A program made the translations under genes and the position numbers. A stretch of 64,000 bases of DNA from Atherix ibis (Eukaryota; Arthropoda; Insecta; Diptera; Athericidae): the NCBI GenBank assembly GCA_958298945.1, contig OY282608.1:63278951-63342950 (forward strand). Reading direction: 5' to 3'. Position 1 is the first letter of the stretch. Each line of letters opens with the position of its first letter. The notes under the pieces were generated by a model. That model did no database searches and was not told the origin of the DNA. It saw only the letters and a program-made list of their open reading frames with translations. Of the stretch, positions 48,641 to 60,200 are shown one piece after another.

Positions 48641-49980
48641 CTTGTTGGTTTGTTAGTTTGTTGGCTTTTTGGTTACTTCGTTTGTTGGTTTGTTGGTTTG
48701 TTGGCATGTTGGTTTGTTGGTTTGATGGCTTGTTGGCTTGTTGGATTGTTGGTTTGTTGGTTTGTTGGCTTGTTGGTTTGTTGGTTTGTTGGCTTGTTGG
48801 TTTGTTAGTTTGTTGGTTTGTTGGTTTGTTGGTTTGTTGGTTTGTTGGCTTGTTGGTTTGTTGGCTTGTTGGTTTGTTGGTTTGTTGGTTTGTTGGTTTG
48901 CTGGTTTGTGGGTTTGTTGGTTAGTTCGTTTGTTGGTTTGTTAGTTTGTTGGTTTGTTGGCTTGTTGACTTGTTTGTTTGTTGGTTTTTTGGTTTGTTGG
49001 TTTGTTGGTTTGTTGGTTTGTTAGTTTGTTGGTTTGTTGGTTTGTTGGTTTGTTGGCTTGTTGGCTTGTTGGTTTGTTGGCTTGTTGGCTTGTTGGTTTG
49101 TTAGTTTGTTGGCTTGTTGGTTTGTTGGTTTGTTGGTTTGTTGGTTTGTTGGTTTATTTGTTTGTTGGTTGTTGGCTTGTTGGTTTGTTGGCTTGTTGGT
49201 TTGTTGGTTTTTTGGCATGTTGGTTTGTTGGTTTGTTGGTTTGTTGGCTTGTTGGCTTGTTGATTTGTTGGTTTGTAGTTTTTTGGTTTGTTGGTTTATT
49301 GGTTTGTTGGTTTGTTGGTTTGTTGGTTTATTTGTTTGTTGGTTTGTTAGCTTGTTGGTTTGTTGATTTGTTGGTTTGTTGGCTTGTTGGTTTGTTGGTT
49401 TGTTGGTTTGCTGGTTTGTTGGTTTGTTGGTTTGTTGGTTTGTTGGTTTTTTGGTTTAATGGTTTATTTGTTTGTTGGTTTGTTGGCTTGTTGGTTTGTT
49501 GGTTTGTTGGCTTGTTGGTTTGTTGGTTTGTTGGCTTATAGGCTTGTTGCTTTGTTGGTTTGTGGGTTTGTTGGCTTGTAGGCTTGTTGGTTTGTTAGTT
49601 TGTTGGCTTTTTGGTTACTTGGTTTGTTGGTTTGTTGGTTTGTTGGCTTGTTGGTTTGTTGGCTTGTTGGTTTGTTGGTTTGTTGGTTTGTTGGTTTGTT
49701 GGCTTGTTGGCTTGTTGGTTTGTTGGTTTGTTGGTTCGTTGGTTTGTTGGTTTGTTGGGTTTTTGGTTTGTTGGTTTGTTGGTTTGTTGGCTTGTTGGTT
49801 ACTTAGTTTGTTGGTTTGTTGGCTTGTTGGTTTGTTGGTTTGTTGGCTTGTTGGCTTGTTGGTTTGTTGGTTTGTTGGTTTGTTGGTTTGTTGGTTTGTT
49901 GGCTTGTTGGCTTATTGCTTTGTTGGTTTGTTGGTTTGTTGGCTTGTTGGCTTGTTGGTTTGTTAGTTTGTTGGCTTTTT
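47930..49980 (+). repeat. ~2.2 kb tandem segment, copy 1
   Basis: Matches 50248-52210 at offsets of 2,318, 2,230 and 2,238 bp; all leave remainder 6, explained by two seven-mers per copy: GGTTGTT at 49167 (51397 in copy 2) and GGTTTGT at 49270 (51500). The right part, with the unusual AGTTTTTT after GGTTTGT and GGCTTATA near 49535, is present again near 59.0-60.2 kb. Confidence 0.86.
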
Positions 49981-50247
49981 GGTTACTTGGTTTGTTGGTT
50001 TGGTGGTTTGTTGGCTTGTTGGTTTGTTGGCTTGTTGGTTTGTTGGTTTGGTGGTTTGTTGGCTTGTTGGCTTGTTAGTTTGTTAGTTTGTTGGTTTGTT
50101 GTTTTGTTGGTTTGTTGGTTTGTTAATTTTTTGGTTTATTAGTTTATTTGTTTGTTGGCTTGTTGGTTTGTTGGTTTGATGGCTTGATGGCTTGTTGGCT
50201 TGTTGGTTTGTTGGTTTGTTGGTTTGTTGGTTTATTAGTTTCTTGGT

Positions 50248-52210
50248 TTGTTGGTTTGTTCGTTTGTTGGTTTGTTGGTTTGTTGGCTTGTTGGTTTGTT
50301 TGTTAGTTCGTTTGTTGGTTTGTTAGTTTGTTGGCTTGTTGGTTTGTTGGCTTGTTGGTTTGTTGGTTTGTTGGTTTATTTGTTTGTTGGTTTGTTGGCT
50401 TGTTGGTTTGTTGGTTTGTTGGCTTGTTGGTTTGTTAGTTTGTTGGTTTGTTGGCTTGTTGGTTTGTTGGCTTGTTGGTTTTTTGGTTTGTTGGTTTGTT
50501 GGCTTGTTGGTTTGTTGGTTTGTTGGTTTGTTGGCATGTTGGTTTGTTGGTTTGATGGCTTGTAGGCTTGTTGGATTGTTGGTTTGTTGGTTTGTTGGCT
50601 TGTTGGTTTGTTGGTTTGTTGGCTTGTTGGTTTGTTAGTTTGTTGGTTTGTTGGTTTGTTAGTTTGTTGGTTTGTTGGTTTGTTGGTTTGTTGGTTTTTT
50701 GGTTTATTTGTTTGTTGGCTTGTTGCTTTGTTGGGTTGTTGGTTTGTTGGTATGTTGGTTTGTTGGCTTGTTGGTTTGTTAGTTTGTTGGTTTGTTGGTT
50801 TGTTGGTTTGTTGGTTTGTTGCTTTGTTGGTTTGTTAGTGTGTTGGCTTGTTGGCTTGTTGGTTTGTTGGCTTGTTGGTTTGTTAGTTTTTTGGCTTTTT
50901 GGTTACTTCGTTTGTTGGTTTGTTGGTTTGTTGGCATGTTGGTTTGTTGGTTTGATGGCTTGTTGGCTTGTTGGATTGTTGGTTTGTTGGTTTGTTGGCT
51001 TGTTGGTTTGTTGGTTTGTTGGCTTGTTGGTTTGTTAGTTTGTTGGTTTGTTGGTTTGTTGGTTTGTTGGTTTGTTGGCTTGTTGGTTACTTGGTTTGTT
51101 GGCTTGTTGGTTTGTTGGTTTGTTGGTTTGTTGGTTTGCTGGTTTGTGGGTTTGTTGGTTAGTTCGTTTGTTGGTTTGTTAGTTTGTTGGTTTGTTGGTT
51201 TGTTGGCTTGTTTGTTTGTTGGTTTTTTGGTTTGTTGGTTTGTTGGTTTGTTGGTTTGTTAGTTTGTTGGTTTGTTTGTTTGTTGGTTTGTTGGCTTGTT
51301 GGCTTGTTGGTTTGTTGGCTTGTTGGCTTGTTGGTTTGTTAGTTTGTTGGCTTGTTGGTTTGTTGGTTTGTTGGTTTGTTGGTTTATTTGTTTGTTGGTT
51401 GTTGGCTTGTTGGTTTGTTGGCTTGTTGGTTTGTTGGTTTTTTGGCAAGTTGGTTTGTTGGTTTGTTGGTTTGTTGGCTTGTTGGCTTGTTGATTTGTTG
51501 GTTTGTAGTTTTTTGGTTTGTTGGTTTATTGGTTTGTTGGTTTGTTGGTTTGTTGGTTTATTTGTTTGTTGGTTTGTTAGCTTGTTGGTTTGTTGATTTG
51601 TTGGTTTGTTGGCTTGTTGGTTTGTTGGTTTGTTGGTTTGCTGGTTTGTTGGTTTGTTGGTTTGTTGGTTTGTTGGTTTGTTGGTTTTTTGGTTTGTTGG
51701 TTTATTTGTTTGTTGGTTTGTTGGCTTGTTGGTTTGTTGGTTTGTTGGCTTGTTGGTTTGTTGGTTTGTTGGCTTATAGGCTTGTTGCTTTGTTGGTTTG
51801 TGGGTTTGTTGGCTTGTTGGCTTGTTGGTTTGTTAGTTTGTTGGCTTTTTGGTTACTTGGTTTGTTGGTTTGTTGGTTTGTTGGCTTGTTGGTTTGTTGG
51901 CTTGTTGGTTTGTTGGTTTGTTGGTTTGTTGGTTTGTTGGCTTGTTGGCTTGTTGGTTTGTTGGTTTGTTGGTTCGTTGGTTTATTGGTTTGTTGGGTTT
52001 TTGGTTTGTTGGTTTGTTGGTTTGTTGGCTTGTTGGTTACTTAGTTTGTTGGTTTGTTGGCTTGTTGGTTTGTTGGTTTGTTGGCTTGTTGGCTTGTTGG
52101 CTTGTTGGTTTGTTGGTTTGTTGGTTTGTTGGTTTTTTGGTTTGTTGGTTTGTTGGCTTGTTGGTTTGTTGGTTTGTTGGTTTAATGGCTTGTTGGCTTG
52201 TTGGTTTGTT
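50248..52210 (+). repeat. ~2.2 kb tandem segment, copy 2
   Basis: Partner of 47930-49980. Compared with copy 1 it has lost about 11 octamers near 50.7 kb and regained one further on. GGCATGTT at about 49214 reads GGCAAGTT at about 51444. The part 51190-52320 is shared with 59030-60200. Confidence 0.85.
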
Positions 52211-52319
52211 GGTTTGTTGGCTTGTTGGTTTGTTGGTTTGTTGGCTTGTTGGCTTGTTGCTTTGTTGGTTTGTTGGCTTGTTGGCTTGTTGGTTTGTTAG
52301 TTTGTTGGCTTTTTGGTTA

Positions 52320-53850
52320 CTTGGTTTGTTGGTTTGTTGGTTTGTTGGCTTGTTGGTTTGTTGGCTTATTGGTTTGTTGGTTTGTTGGTTTGTTGGCTTG
52401 TTGGGTGGTTGGTTTGTTGGCTTGTTGGCTTGTTGGATTGTTGGTTTATTGGTTTTTTGGTTTGTTGGTTTGTTGGCTTGTTGGTTTGTTGGTTTGTTGG
52501 TTTGTTGGCTTATTGGCTTGTTGGTTTGTTGGTTTGTTGGCTTATTGGTTTGTTGGTTTGTTGGCTTGTTGCTTTGTTGGTTTGTTGGTTTGTTGGATTG
52601 TTGGCTTGTTGGTTTGTTGGTTTGTTGGTTTGTTGGTTTTTGGTTTGTTGGTTATTTTGGTTTGTTGGTTTGTTGGCTTGTTTGTTTGTTGGTTTGTTGG
52701 CTTGTTGGCTTGTTGGTTTGTTGGTTTGTTGGTTTGTTGGCTTGTTCGCTTGTTGCTTTGTTCGTTTGTTGGTTTGTTGGTTTTTTGGTTTGTTGGTTTT
52801 TTGGTTTGTTGCTTTGTTGGTTTGTTGGTTTGTTGGCTTGTTGGTTTGTTGGTTTGTTGGCTTGTTGGTTTGTTAGTTTGTTGGCTTTTTGGTTACTTGG
52901 TTTGTTGGTTTGTCTGCTTGTTGGCTTGTTGGTTTGTTAAATTGTTGGCTTTTTGGTTACTTGGTTTGTTGGTTTGTTGGTTTGTTGGCTTGTTGGTTTG
53001 TTGGCTTGTTGGTTTGTTGGTTTGTTGGTTTGTTGGCTTGTTGGCTTGTTGGTTTGTTGATTTGTTGGTTTATTGGTTTATTTGTTTGTTGGTTTGTTGG
53101 CTTGTTGGTTTGTTGGTTTGTTGGCTTGTTGGTTTGTTGGCTTGTTGGCTTGTTGCTTTGTTGGTTTGTTGGCTTGTTGGTTTGTTGGCTTGTTGGTTTG
53201 TTGGTTTGTTGGTTTTTTGGTTTGTTGGCTTGTTGGTTTGTTGGTTTGTTGGTTTGTTGGTTTTTTGGTTTGTTCGTTTGTTGGCTTGTTGGTTTGTTGG
53301 CTTGTTGGCTTGTTGGTTTGTTGTTTTGTTGGTTTTTTGGCTTGTTGGCTTGTTGGTTTGTTGGTTTGTTGGTTTGTTGGTTTGTTGGTTTTTTGGTTTG
53401 TTGGTTTGTTGGTTTTTTGGCTTATTGGTTTGTTGGTTTGTTGATTTGTTGGTTTATTTGTTTGTTGGTTTGTTGGTTTATTTGTTTGTGGGTTTGTTGG
53501 CTTGTTGGTTTATTGGTTTCTTGGTTTGTTGGCTTGTTGGTTTGTTGGCTTGTTGGCTTATTGCTTTGTTGGTTTGTTGGTTTGTTGGTTTGTTGGCTTG
53601 TTGGTTTGTTAGTTTGTTGGCTTTTTGGTTACTTGGTTTGTTGGTTTGTTGGCTTGTTGGTTTGTTGGCTTGTTGGTTTGTTGGTTTGTTGGTTTGTTAA
53701 CTTGTTGGCTTGTTGGTTTGTTAGTTTGTTGGTTTGTTGGTTTGTTGGTTTGTTAATCTTTTGGTTTGTTAGTTTATTTGTTTGTTGGCTTGTTGGTTTG
53801 TTGGTTTGATGGCTTGTTGGCTTGTTGGCTTGTTGGGTTGTTGGTTTGTT
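52320..53850 (+). repeat. Domain B-type island inside domain C
   Basis: This stretch carries GTCTGCTTG near 52910, the GGTTTATT-GGTTTCTT pair near 53510 and AATCTTTT at 53755, a one-base variant of the AATTTTTT mark, all typical of 14-47 kb. Its order resembles 25.2-26.2 and 35.0-36.0 kb but with many whole-octamer changes. It begins with a compensated off-register pair (52635-52658). From about 53850 the landmarks return to domain C and match 38494-39116 at +15,384 bp. Confidence 0.7.
52635..52658 (+). other. Compensated off-register pair: 7-mer and 9-mer
   Basis: GGTTTTT (52635-52641), then GGTTTGTT, then GGTTATTTT (52650-52658). The one-base loss and one-base gain cancel, so the octamer register is out of phase for a single unit only. 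I found no other copy of this pair. Confidence 0.8.
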
Positions 53851-54529
53851 GGTTTGTTGGTTACTTAGTTTGTTGGTTTGTTGGTTTGTTCGTTTGTTGG
53901 TTTGTTGGTTTGTTGGCTTGTTGGTTTGTTGGTAAGTTCGTTTGTTGGTTTGTTAGTTTGTTGGCTTGTTGGTTTGTTGGCTTGTTGGTTTGTTGGTTTG
54001 TTGTTTTATTTGTTTGTTGGTTTGTTGGCTTGTTGGTTTGTTGGTTTGTTGGCTTGTTGGTTTGTTAGTTTGTTGGTTTGTTGGCTTGTTGGTTTGTTGG
54101 CTTGTTGGTTTTTTGGTTTGTTGGTTTGTTGGCTTGTTGGTTTGTTGGTTTGTTGGTTTGTTGGCATGTTGGTTTTTTGGTTTGATGGCTTGTTGGCTTG
54201 TTGGATTGTTGGTTTGTTGGTTTGTTGGCTTGTTGGTTTGTTGGTTTGTTGGCTTGTTGGTTTGTTAGTTTGTTGGTTTGTTGGTTTGTTGGTTTGTTGC
54301 TTTGTTGGTTTGTTGGTTTGTTGGTTTGTTGGTTTGTTGGTTTATTTGTTTGTTGGCTTGTTGCTTTGTTGGTTTGTTGGTTTGTTGGTTAGTTGGCTTT
54401 TTAGTTTGTTAGTTTGTTGGTTTGTTGGTTTGTTGGTTTGTTGGTTTGTTGCTTTGTTGGTTTGTTAGTGTGTTGGCTTGTTGGCTTGTTGGTTTGTTGG
54501 CTTGTTGGTTTGTTAGTTTGTTGGCTTTT

Positions 54530-56080
54530 TGGTTACTTCGTTTGTTGGTTTGTTGGTTTGTTGGTTTGTGGGCATGTTGGTTTGTTGGTTTGATGGCTTG
54601 TTGGCTTGTTGGATTGTTGGTTTGTTGGTTTGTTGGCTTGTTGGTTTGTTGGTTTGTTGGCTTGTTGGTTTGTTAGTTTGTTGGTTTGTTGGTTTGTTGG
54701 TTTGTTGGTTTGTTGGCTTGTTGGTTTGTTGGCTTGTTGGTTTGTTGGTTTGTTGGTTTGTTGGTTGGTTGGTTTGTTGGTTTGTGGGTTTGTTGGTTAG
54801 TTCGTTTGTTGGTTTGTTAGTTTGTTGGTTAGTTGGCTTGTTGGCTTGTTTGTTTGTTGGTTTTTTGGTTTGTTGGTTTGATGGTTTGTTGGTTTGTTAG
54901 TTTGTTGGTTTGTTGGTTTGTTGGTTTGTTGGTTTGTTGGTTTGTTGGTTTGTTGGCTTGTTGGTTTGTTAGTTTGTTGGTTTGTTGGTTTGTTGGTTTG
55001 TTGCTTTGTTGGTTTGTTGGTTTGTTGGTTTGTTGGTTTGTTGGTTTATTGGTTAGTTGGCTTGTTGGTTTGTTAGTTTGTTGGTTTGTTGGTTTGTTGG
55101 TTTGTTGGTTTGTTGGCTTGTTGGTTTGTTGGCTTGTTGGTTTGTTGGTTTGTTGGTTTATTGGTTTGTTGGTTTGTTGGTTTGTGGGTTTGTTGGTTAG
55201 TTCGTTTGTTGGTTTGTTAGTTTGTTGGTTTGTTGCTTTGTTGGTTTGTTAGTGTGTTGGCTTGTTGGTTTGTTGGCTTGTTGGTTTGCTAGTTTGTTGG
55301 CTTTTTGGTTACTTCGTTTGTTGGTTTGTTGGTTTGTTGGTTTGTGGGCATGTTGGTTTGTTGGTTTGATGGCTTGTTGGCTTGTTGGATTGTTGGTTTG
55401 TTGGTTTGTTGGCTTGTTAGTTTGTTGGTTTGTTGGCTTGTTGGTTTGTTAGTTTGTTGGTTTGTTGGTTTGTTGGTTTGTTGGCTTGTTGGTTTGTTGG
55501 CTTGTTGGTTTGTTGGTTTGTTGGTTTGTTGGTTTGTTGGTTTGTTGGTTTGTTGGTTTGTGGGTTTGTTGGTTAGTTCGTTTGTTGGTTTGTTAGTTTG
55601 TTGGTTTGTTGGCTTGTTGGCTTGTTTGTTTGTTGGTTTTTTGGTTTGTTGGTTTGTTGGTTTGTTGGTTTGTTAGTTTGTTGGTTTGTTGGTTTGTTGG
55701 TTTGTTGGTTTGTTGGTTTGTTGGTTTGTTGGCTTGTTGGTTTGTTAGTTTGTTGGTTTGTTGGTTTGTTGGTTTGTTGCTTTGTTGGTTTGTTGGTTTG
55801 TTGGTTTGTTGGTTTGTTGGTTTATTGGTTAGTTGGCTTATTGGTTTGTCAGTTTGTTGGTTTGTTAATTTGTTGGTTTGTTGGTTTGTTGGCTTGTTGG
55901 TTTGTTGGCTTGTTGGTTTGTTGGTTTGTTGGTTTGTTGGTTTGTTGGTTTGTTGGTTTGTGGGTTTGTTGGTTAGTTCGTTTGTTGGTTTGTTAGTTTG
56001 TTGGTTTGTTGGCTTGTTGGCTTGTTTGTTTGTTGGTTTTTTGGTTTGTTGGTTTGTTGGGTTGTTGGTTTGTTAGTTTG
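54530..56080 (+). repeat. Local 776 bp and 400 bp repeats
   Basis: The GTTAGTTCG landmark has TTCG at 54801, 55577 and 55977, giving steps of 776 and 400 bp (97 and 50 octamers). In the same block the GGTTACTT-CGTTTGTT and GGGCATGTT order at 54533 recurs at 55309 (+776). The GGCTTGTT-TGTTTGTT-GGTTTTTT order recurs at +400 (55606 and 56006). Single-base differences, for example GGTTAGTT near 54833, mark individual copies. Confidence 0.82.
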
Positions 56081-56279
56081 TTGGTTTGTTGGTTTGTTGG
56101 TTTGTTGGCTTGTTGGTTTGTTAGTTTGTTGGTTTGTTGGTTTGTTGGTTTGTTGGTTTGTTGGTTTGTTGGTTTGTTAGTTTTTTGGTTTGTTGGTTTG
56201 TTGGTTTGTTGGTTTGTTGGTTTGTTGGTTTGTTGGCTTGTTGGTTTGTTAGTTTGTTGGTTTGTTGGTTTGTTGGTTT

Positions 56280-58300
56280 GTTGCTTTGTTGGTTTGTTAG
56301 TGTGTTGGCTTGTTGGCTTGTTGGTTTGTTGGCTTGTTAGTTTGTTAGTTTGTTGGCTTTTTGGTTACTTCGTTTGTTGGTTTGTTGGTTTGTTGGCTTG
56401 TTGGTATGTTGGTTTGTTAGTTTGTTGGTTTGTTGGCTTGTTGGTTTGTTGGCTTGTTGGTTTTTTGGTTTGTTGGTTTGTTGGCTTGTTGGTTTGTTGA
56501 TTTGTTGGTTTGTTGGCATGTTGGTTTGTTGGTTTGATGGCTTGTTGGCTTGTTGGATTGTTGGTTTGTTGGTTTGTTGGCTTGTTGGTTTGTTGGTTTG
56601 TTGGCTTGTTGGTTTGTTAGTTTGTTGGTTTGTTGGTTTGTTGGTTTGTTGCTTTGTTGGTTTGTTAGTTTGTTGGTTTGTTGGTTTGTTGGTTTATTTG
56701 TTTGTTGGCTTGTTGCTTTGTTGGTTTGTTGGTTTGTTGGTTAGTTGGCTTGTTGGTTTGTTAGTTTGTTGATTTGTTGGTTTGTTGGTTTGTTGGTTTG
56801 TTGGCTTGTTGGTTTTTTGGTTTGTTGGTTTGTTGGCTTTTTGGTTTGTTGGTTTGTTAGTTTGTTGGCATGTTGGTTTGTTGGTTTGATGGCTTGTTGG
56901 CTTGTTGGATTGTTGGTTTGTTGGTTTGTTGGCTTGTTGGTTTGTTGGTTTGTTGGCTTGTTGGTTTGTTAGTTTGTTGGTTTGTTGGCTTGTTGGTTTG
57001 TTGGCTTGTTGGTTTGTTGGTTTGTTGGTTTATTTGTTTGTTGGTTTGTTGGCTTGTTGGTTTGTTGGTTTGTTGGCTTGTTGGTTTGTTAGTTTGTTGG
57101 TTTGTTGGCTTGTTGGTTTGTTGGCTTGTTGGTTTTTTGGTTTGTTGGTTTGTTGGCTTGTTGGTGTGTTGGTTTGTTGGTTTGTTGGCATGTTGGTTTG
57201 TTGGTTTGATGGCTTGTTGGCTTGTTGGATTGTTGGTTTGTTGGTTTGTTGGCTTGTTGGTTTGTTGGTTTGTTGGCTTGTTGGTTTGTTAGTTTGTTGG
57301 TTTGTTGGTTTGTTGGTTTGTTGCTTTGTTGGTTTGTTGGTTTGTTGGTTTGTTGGTTTGTTGGTTTATTTGTTTGTTGGCTTGTTGCTTTGTTGGTTTG
57401 TTGGTTTGTTGGTTAGTTGGCTTGTTGGTTTGTTAGTTTGTTGGTTTGTTGGTTTGTTGGTTTGTTGCTTTGTTGCTTTGTTGGTTTGTTAGTGTGTTGG
57501 ATTGTTGGCTTGTTGGTTTGTTGGCTTGTTGGTTTGTTAGTTTGTTGGCTTTTTGGTTACTTCGTTTGTTGGTTTGTTGGTTTGTTGGTTTGTGGGCATG
57601 TTGGTTTGTTGGTTTGATGGCTTGTTGGTTTGTTGGATTGTTGGTTTGTTGGTTTGTTGGCTTGTTGGTTTGTTGGTTTGTTGGTTTGTTGGCTTGTTGG
57701 TTTGTTAGTTTGTTGGTTTGGTGGTTTGTTGGTTTTTTGGTTTGTTGGCTTGTTGGTTTGTTGGCTTGTTGGTTTGTTGGTTTGTTGGTTTGTTGGTTTG
57801 CTGGTTTGTCGGTTTGTGGGTTTGTTGGTTAGTTCGTTTGTTGGTTTGTTAGTTTGTTGGTTTGTTGGCTTGTTGGCTTGTTTGTTTGTTGGTTTTTTGG
57901 TTTGTTGGTTTGTTGGTTTGTTGGTTTGTTAGTTTGTTGGTTTGTTGGTTTGTTGGTTTGTTGGTTTGTTGGTTTGTTAGTTTGTTGGCTTGTTGGTTTG
58001 TTAGTTTGTTGGTTTGTTGGTTTGTTGGTTTGTTGGTTTGTTGCTTTGTTGCTTTGTTGGTTTGTTGGTTTGTTGGTTTGTTGGTTTGTTGGTTTATTGG
58101 TTAGTTCGCTTGTTGGTTTGTTAGTTTGTTGGTTTGTTGGTTTGTTGGTTTGTTGGTTTGTTGGCTTGTTGGTTTGTTGGCTTGTCGGTTTGTTGGTTTG
58201 TTGGTTTGTTGGTTTGTTGGTTTGTTGGTTTGTGGGTTTGTTGGTTAGTTCGTTTGTTGGTTTGTTAGTTTGTTGGTTTGTTGGCTTGTTGGCTTGTTTG
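56280..58300 (+). repeat. 2.0 kb segment duplicated at +4.63 kb, copy 1
   Basis: Matches 60910-62930 at offsets of 4,631, 4,623 and 4,615 bp, that is, with loss of single octamers. All leave remainder 7, explained by the net -1 of the units at 59235, 59274 and 59339. Landmarks are AGTGTGTT, GGTATGTT near 56403 and 61033, GGTGTGTT near 57163 and 61794, and the TTAGTTCG landmark at 57833 and 62448. Confidence 0.87.
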
Positions 58301-58333
58301 TTTGTTGGCTTGTTGGTTTGTTAGTTTGTTGGT

Positions 58334-58909
58334 TTGTTGGTTTGTTGGTTTGTTGGTTTGTTGCTTTGTTGGTTTGTTAGAGTGTTGGCTTGTTGGCTTG
58401 TTGGTTTGTTGGCTTGTTGGTTTGTTAGTTTGTTGGCTTTTTGGTTACTTCGTTTGTTGGTTTGTTGGTTTGTTGGTTTGTGGGCATGTTGGTTTGTTGG
58501 TTTTATGGCTTGTTGGCTTGTTGGATTGTTGGTTTGTTGGTTTGTTGGCTTGTTGGTTTGTTGGTTTGTTGGCTTGTTGGTATGTTGGTTAGTTGGCTTG
58601 TTGGTTTGTTAGTTTGTTGGTTTGTTGGTTTGTTGGTTTGTTGGTTTGTTGCTTTGTTGGTTTGTTAGAGTGTTGGCTTGTTGGCTTGTTGGTTTGTTGG
58701 CTTGTTGGTTTGTTAGTTTGTTGGCTTTTTGGTTACTTCGTTTGTTGGTTTGTTGGTTTGTTGGTTTGTGGGCATGTTGGTTTGTTGGTTTTATGGCTTG
58801 TTGGCTTGTTGGATTGTTGGTTTGTTGGTTTGTTGGCTTGTTGGTTTGTTGGTTTGTTGGCTTGTTGGTTTGTTAGTTTGTTGGTTTGTTGGTTTGTTGG
58901 TTTGTTGGT
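58334..58909 (+). repeat. 288 bp tandem repeat with AGAGTGTT
   Basis: Two copies in direct contact, 36 octamers each: AGAGTGTT at about 58379 and 58667, GGTTACTT-CGTTTGTT at 58441 and 58729, and GGTTTTAT-GGCTTGTT near 58499 and 58787. A third copy lies at about 63341-63600 (+4,719 bp), with AGTTTTAT in place of GGTTTTAT. AGAGTGTT is a one-base variant of the domain C mark AGTGTGTT and seems confined to these three copies. Confidence 0.85.
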
Positions 58910-59029
58910 TTGTTGGCTTGTTGGTTTGTTGGCTTGTTGGTTTGTTGGTTTGTTGGTTTGTTGGTTTGTTGGTTTGTTGGTTTGTGGGTTTGTTGGTTAG
59001 TTCGTTTGTTGGTTTGTTAGTTTGTTGGT

Positions 59030-60200
59030 TTGTTGGCTTGTTGGCTTGTTTGTTTGTTGGTTTTTTGGTTTGTTGGTTTGTTGGTTTGTTGGTTTGTTAG
59101 TTTGTTGGTTTGTTGGTTTGTTGGTTTGTTGGCTTGTTGGCTTGTTGGTTTGTTGGCTTGTTGGCTTGTTGGTTTGTTAGTTTGCTGGCTTGTTGGTTTG
59201 TTGGTTTGTTGGTTTGTTGGTTTATTTGTTTGTTGGTTGTTGGCTTGTTGGTTTGTTGGCTTGTTGGTTTGTTGGTTTTTTTGGCATGTTGGTTTGTTGG
59301 TTTGTTGGTTTGTTAGCTTGTTGGCTTGTTGATTTGTTGGTTTGTAGTTTTTTGGTTTGTTGGTTTATTGGTTTGTTGGTTTGTTGGTTTGTTGGTTTAT
59401 TTGTTTGTTGGTTTGTTGGCTTGTTGGTTTGTTGATTTGTTGGTTTGTTGGCTTGTTGGTTTGTTGGTTTGTTGGTTTGCTGGTTTGTTGGTTTGTTGGT
59501 TTGTTGGTTTGTTGGTTTTTTGGTTTGTTGGTTTATTTGTTTGTTGGTTTGTTGGCTTGTTGGTTTGTTGGTTTGTTGGCTTGTTGGTTTGTTGGTTTGT
59601 TGGCTTATAGGCTTGTTGCTTTGTTGGTTTGTGGGTTTGTTGGCTTGTTGGCTTGTTGGTTTGTTAGTTTGTTGGCTTTTTGGTTACTTGGTTTGTTGGT
59701 TTGTTGGTTTATTGGCTTGTTGGTTTGTTGGCTTGTTGGTTTGTTGGTTTGTTGGTTTGTTGGCTTGTTGGCTTGTTGGTTTGTTGGTTTGTTGGTTCGT
59801 TGGTTTGTTGGTTTGTTGGGTTTTTGGTTTGTTGGTTTGTTGGTTTGTTGGCTTGTTGGTTTGTTGGTTTGTTGGCTTCCTGGCTTGTTGGTTTGTTGGT
59901 TTGTTGGCTTGTTGGTTACTTAGTTTGTTGGTTTGTTGGCTTGTTGGTTTGTTGGTTTGTTGGCTTGTTGGCTTGTTGGTTTGTTGGTTTGTTGGTTTGT
60001 TGGTTTGTTGGTTTTTTGGTTTGTTGGTTTGTTGGCTTGTTGGTTTGTTGGTTTGTTGGTTTGTTGGCTTGTTGGCTTGTTGGTTTGTTGGTTTGTTGGC
60101 TTGTTGGTTTGTTGGTTTGTTGGCTTGTTGGCTTGTTGCTTTGTTGGTTTGTTGGCTTGTTGGCTTGTTGGTTTGTTAGTTTGTTGGCTTTTTGGTTACT
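59030..60200 (+). repeat. ~1.2 kb copy of the 51.2-52.3 kb segment
   Basis: Matches 51190-52320 at +7,838 bp, changing to +7,831 past an extra nine-mer. Shared features are GGTTGTT (51397 and 59235), GGTTTGT-AGTTTTTT (51500 and 59339) and GGCTTATA near 51770 and 59600. The private nine-mer GGTTTTTTT at 59274-59282 is the register change expected from the offsets. Confidence 0.85.

Larger units (their letters stand above)
3981..50132 (+). repeat. AATTTTTT cassette ladder (27 copies)
   Basis: The octamer AATTTTTT starts at 3981, 7023, 14523, 16203, 20200, 21839, 24501, 26149, 30468, 31540, 32667, 33795, 34091, 34315, 35995, 36995, 38363, 40009, 41679, 42583, 43087, 43967, 44951, 45455, 46439, 47807 and 50125, with a variant AATCTTTT at 53755. 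In most copies it is followed by the same order: GGTTTGTT or AGTTTATT, TGTTTGTT, GGCTTGTT, GGTTTGTT or GATTTGTT companions, and GGTTTGAT. It is rare before 14 kb and absent after 50.2 kb except for the variant. It is the clearest single marker of shared descent among higher-order units. Confidence 0.88.
15049..52915 (+). repeat. GTCTGCTTG marks defining domain B
   Basis: The octamer pair GGTTTGTC-TGCTTGTT occurs more than 40 times between about 15049 and 46950 and once more near 52910. I did not find it before 15 kb or elsewhere after 47 kb. It sits just upstream of AGTTTGTT-GGCTTTTT-GGTTACTT marks, often within about 40 bp. The complementary mark ACTTCGTTTG occurs only from about 39046 onward (39.05, 39.23, 48.48, 48.68, 50.90, 54.53, 55.31, 56.37, 57.56, 58.45, 58.73, 61.00, 62.18, 63.26 and 63.45 kb). 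Confidence 0.8.

Noticed and set aside
69..49285. GTAG or GTTAG sequences that could be read as splice sites
   Set aside because: They are single-base variants of the octamer spread throughout the array, with no exon-like sequence on either side.
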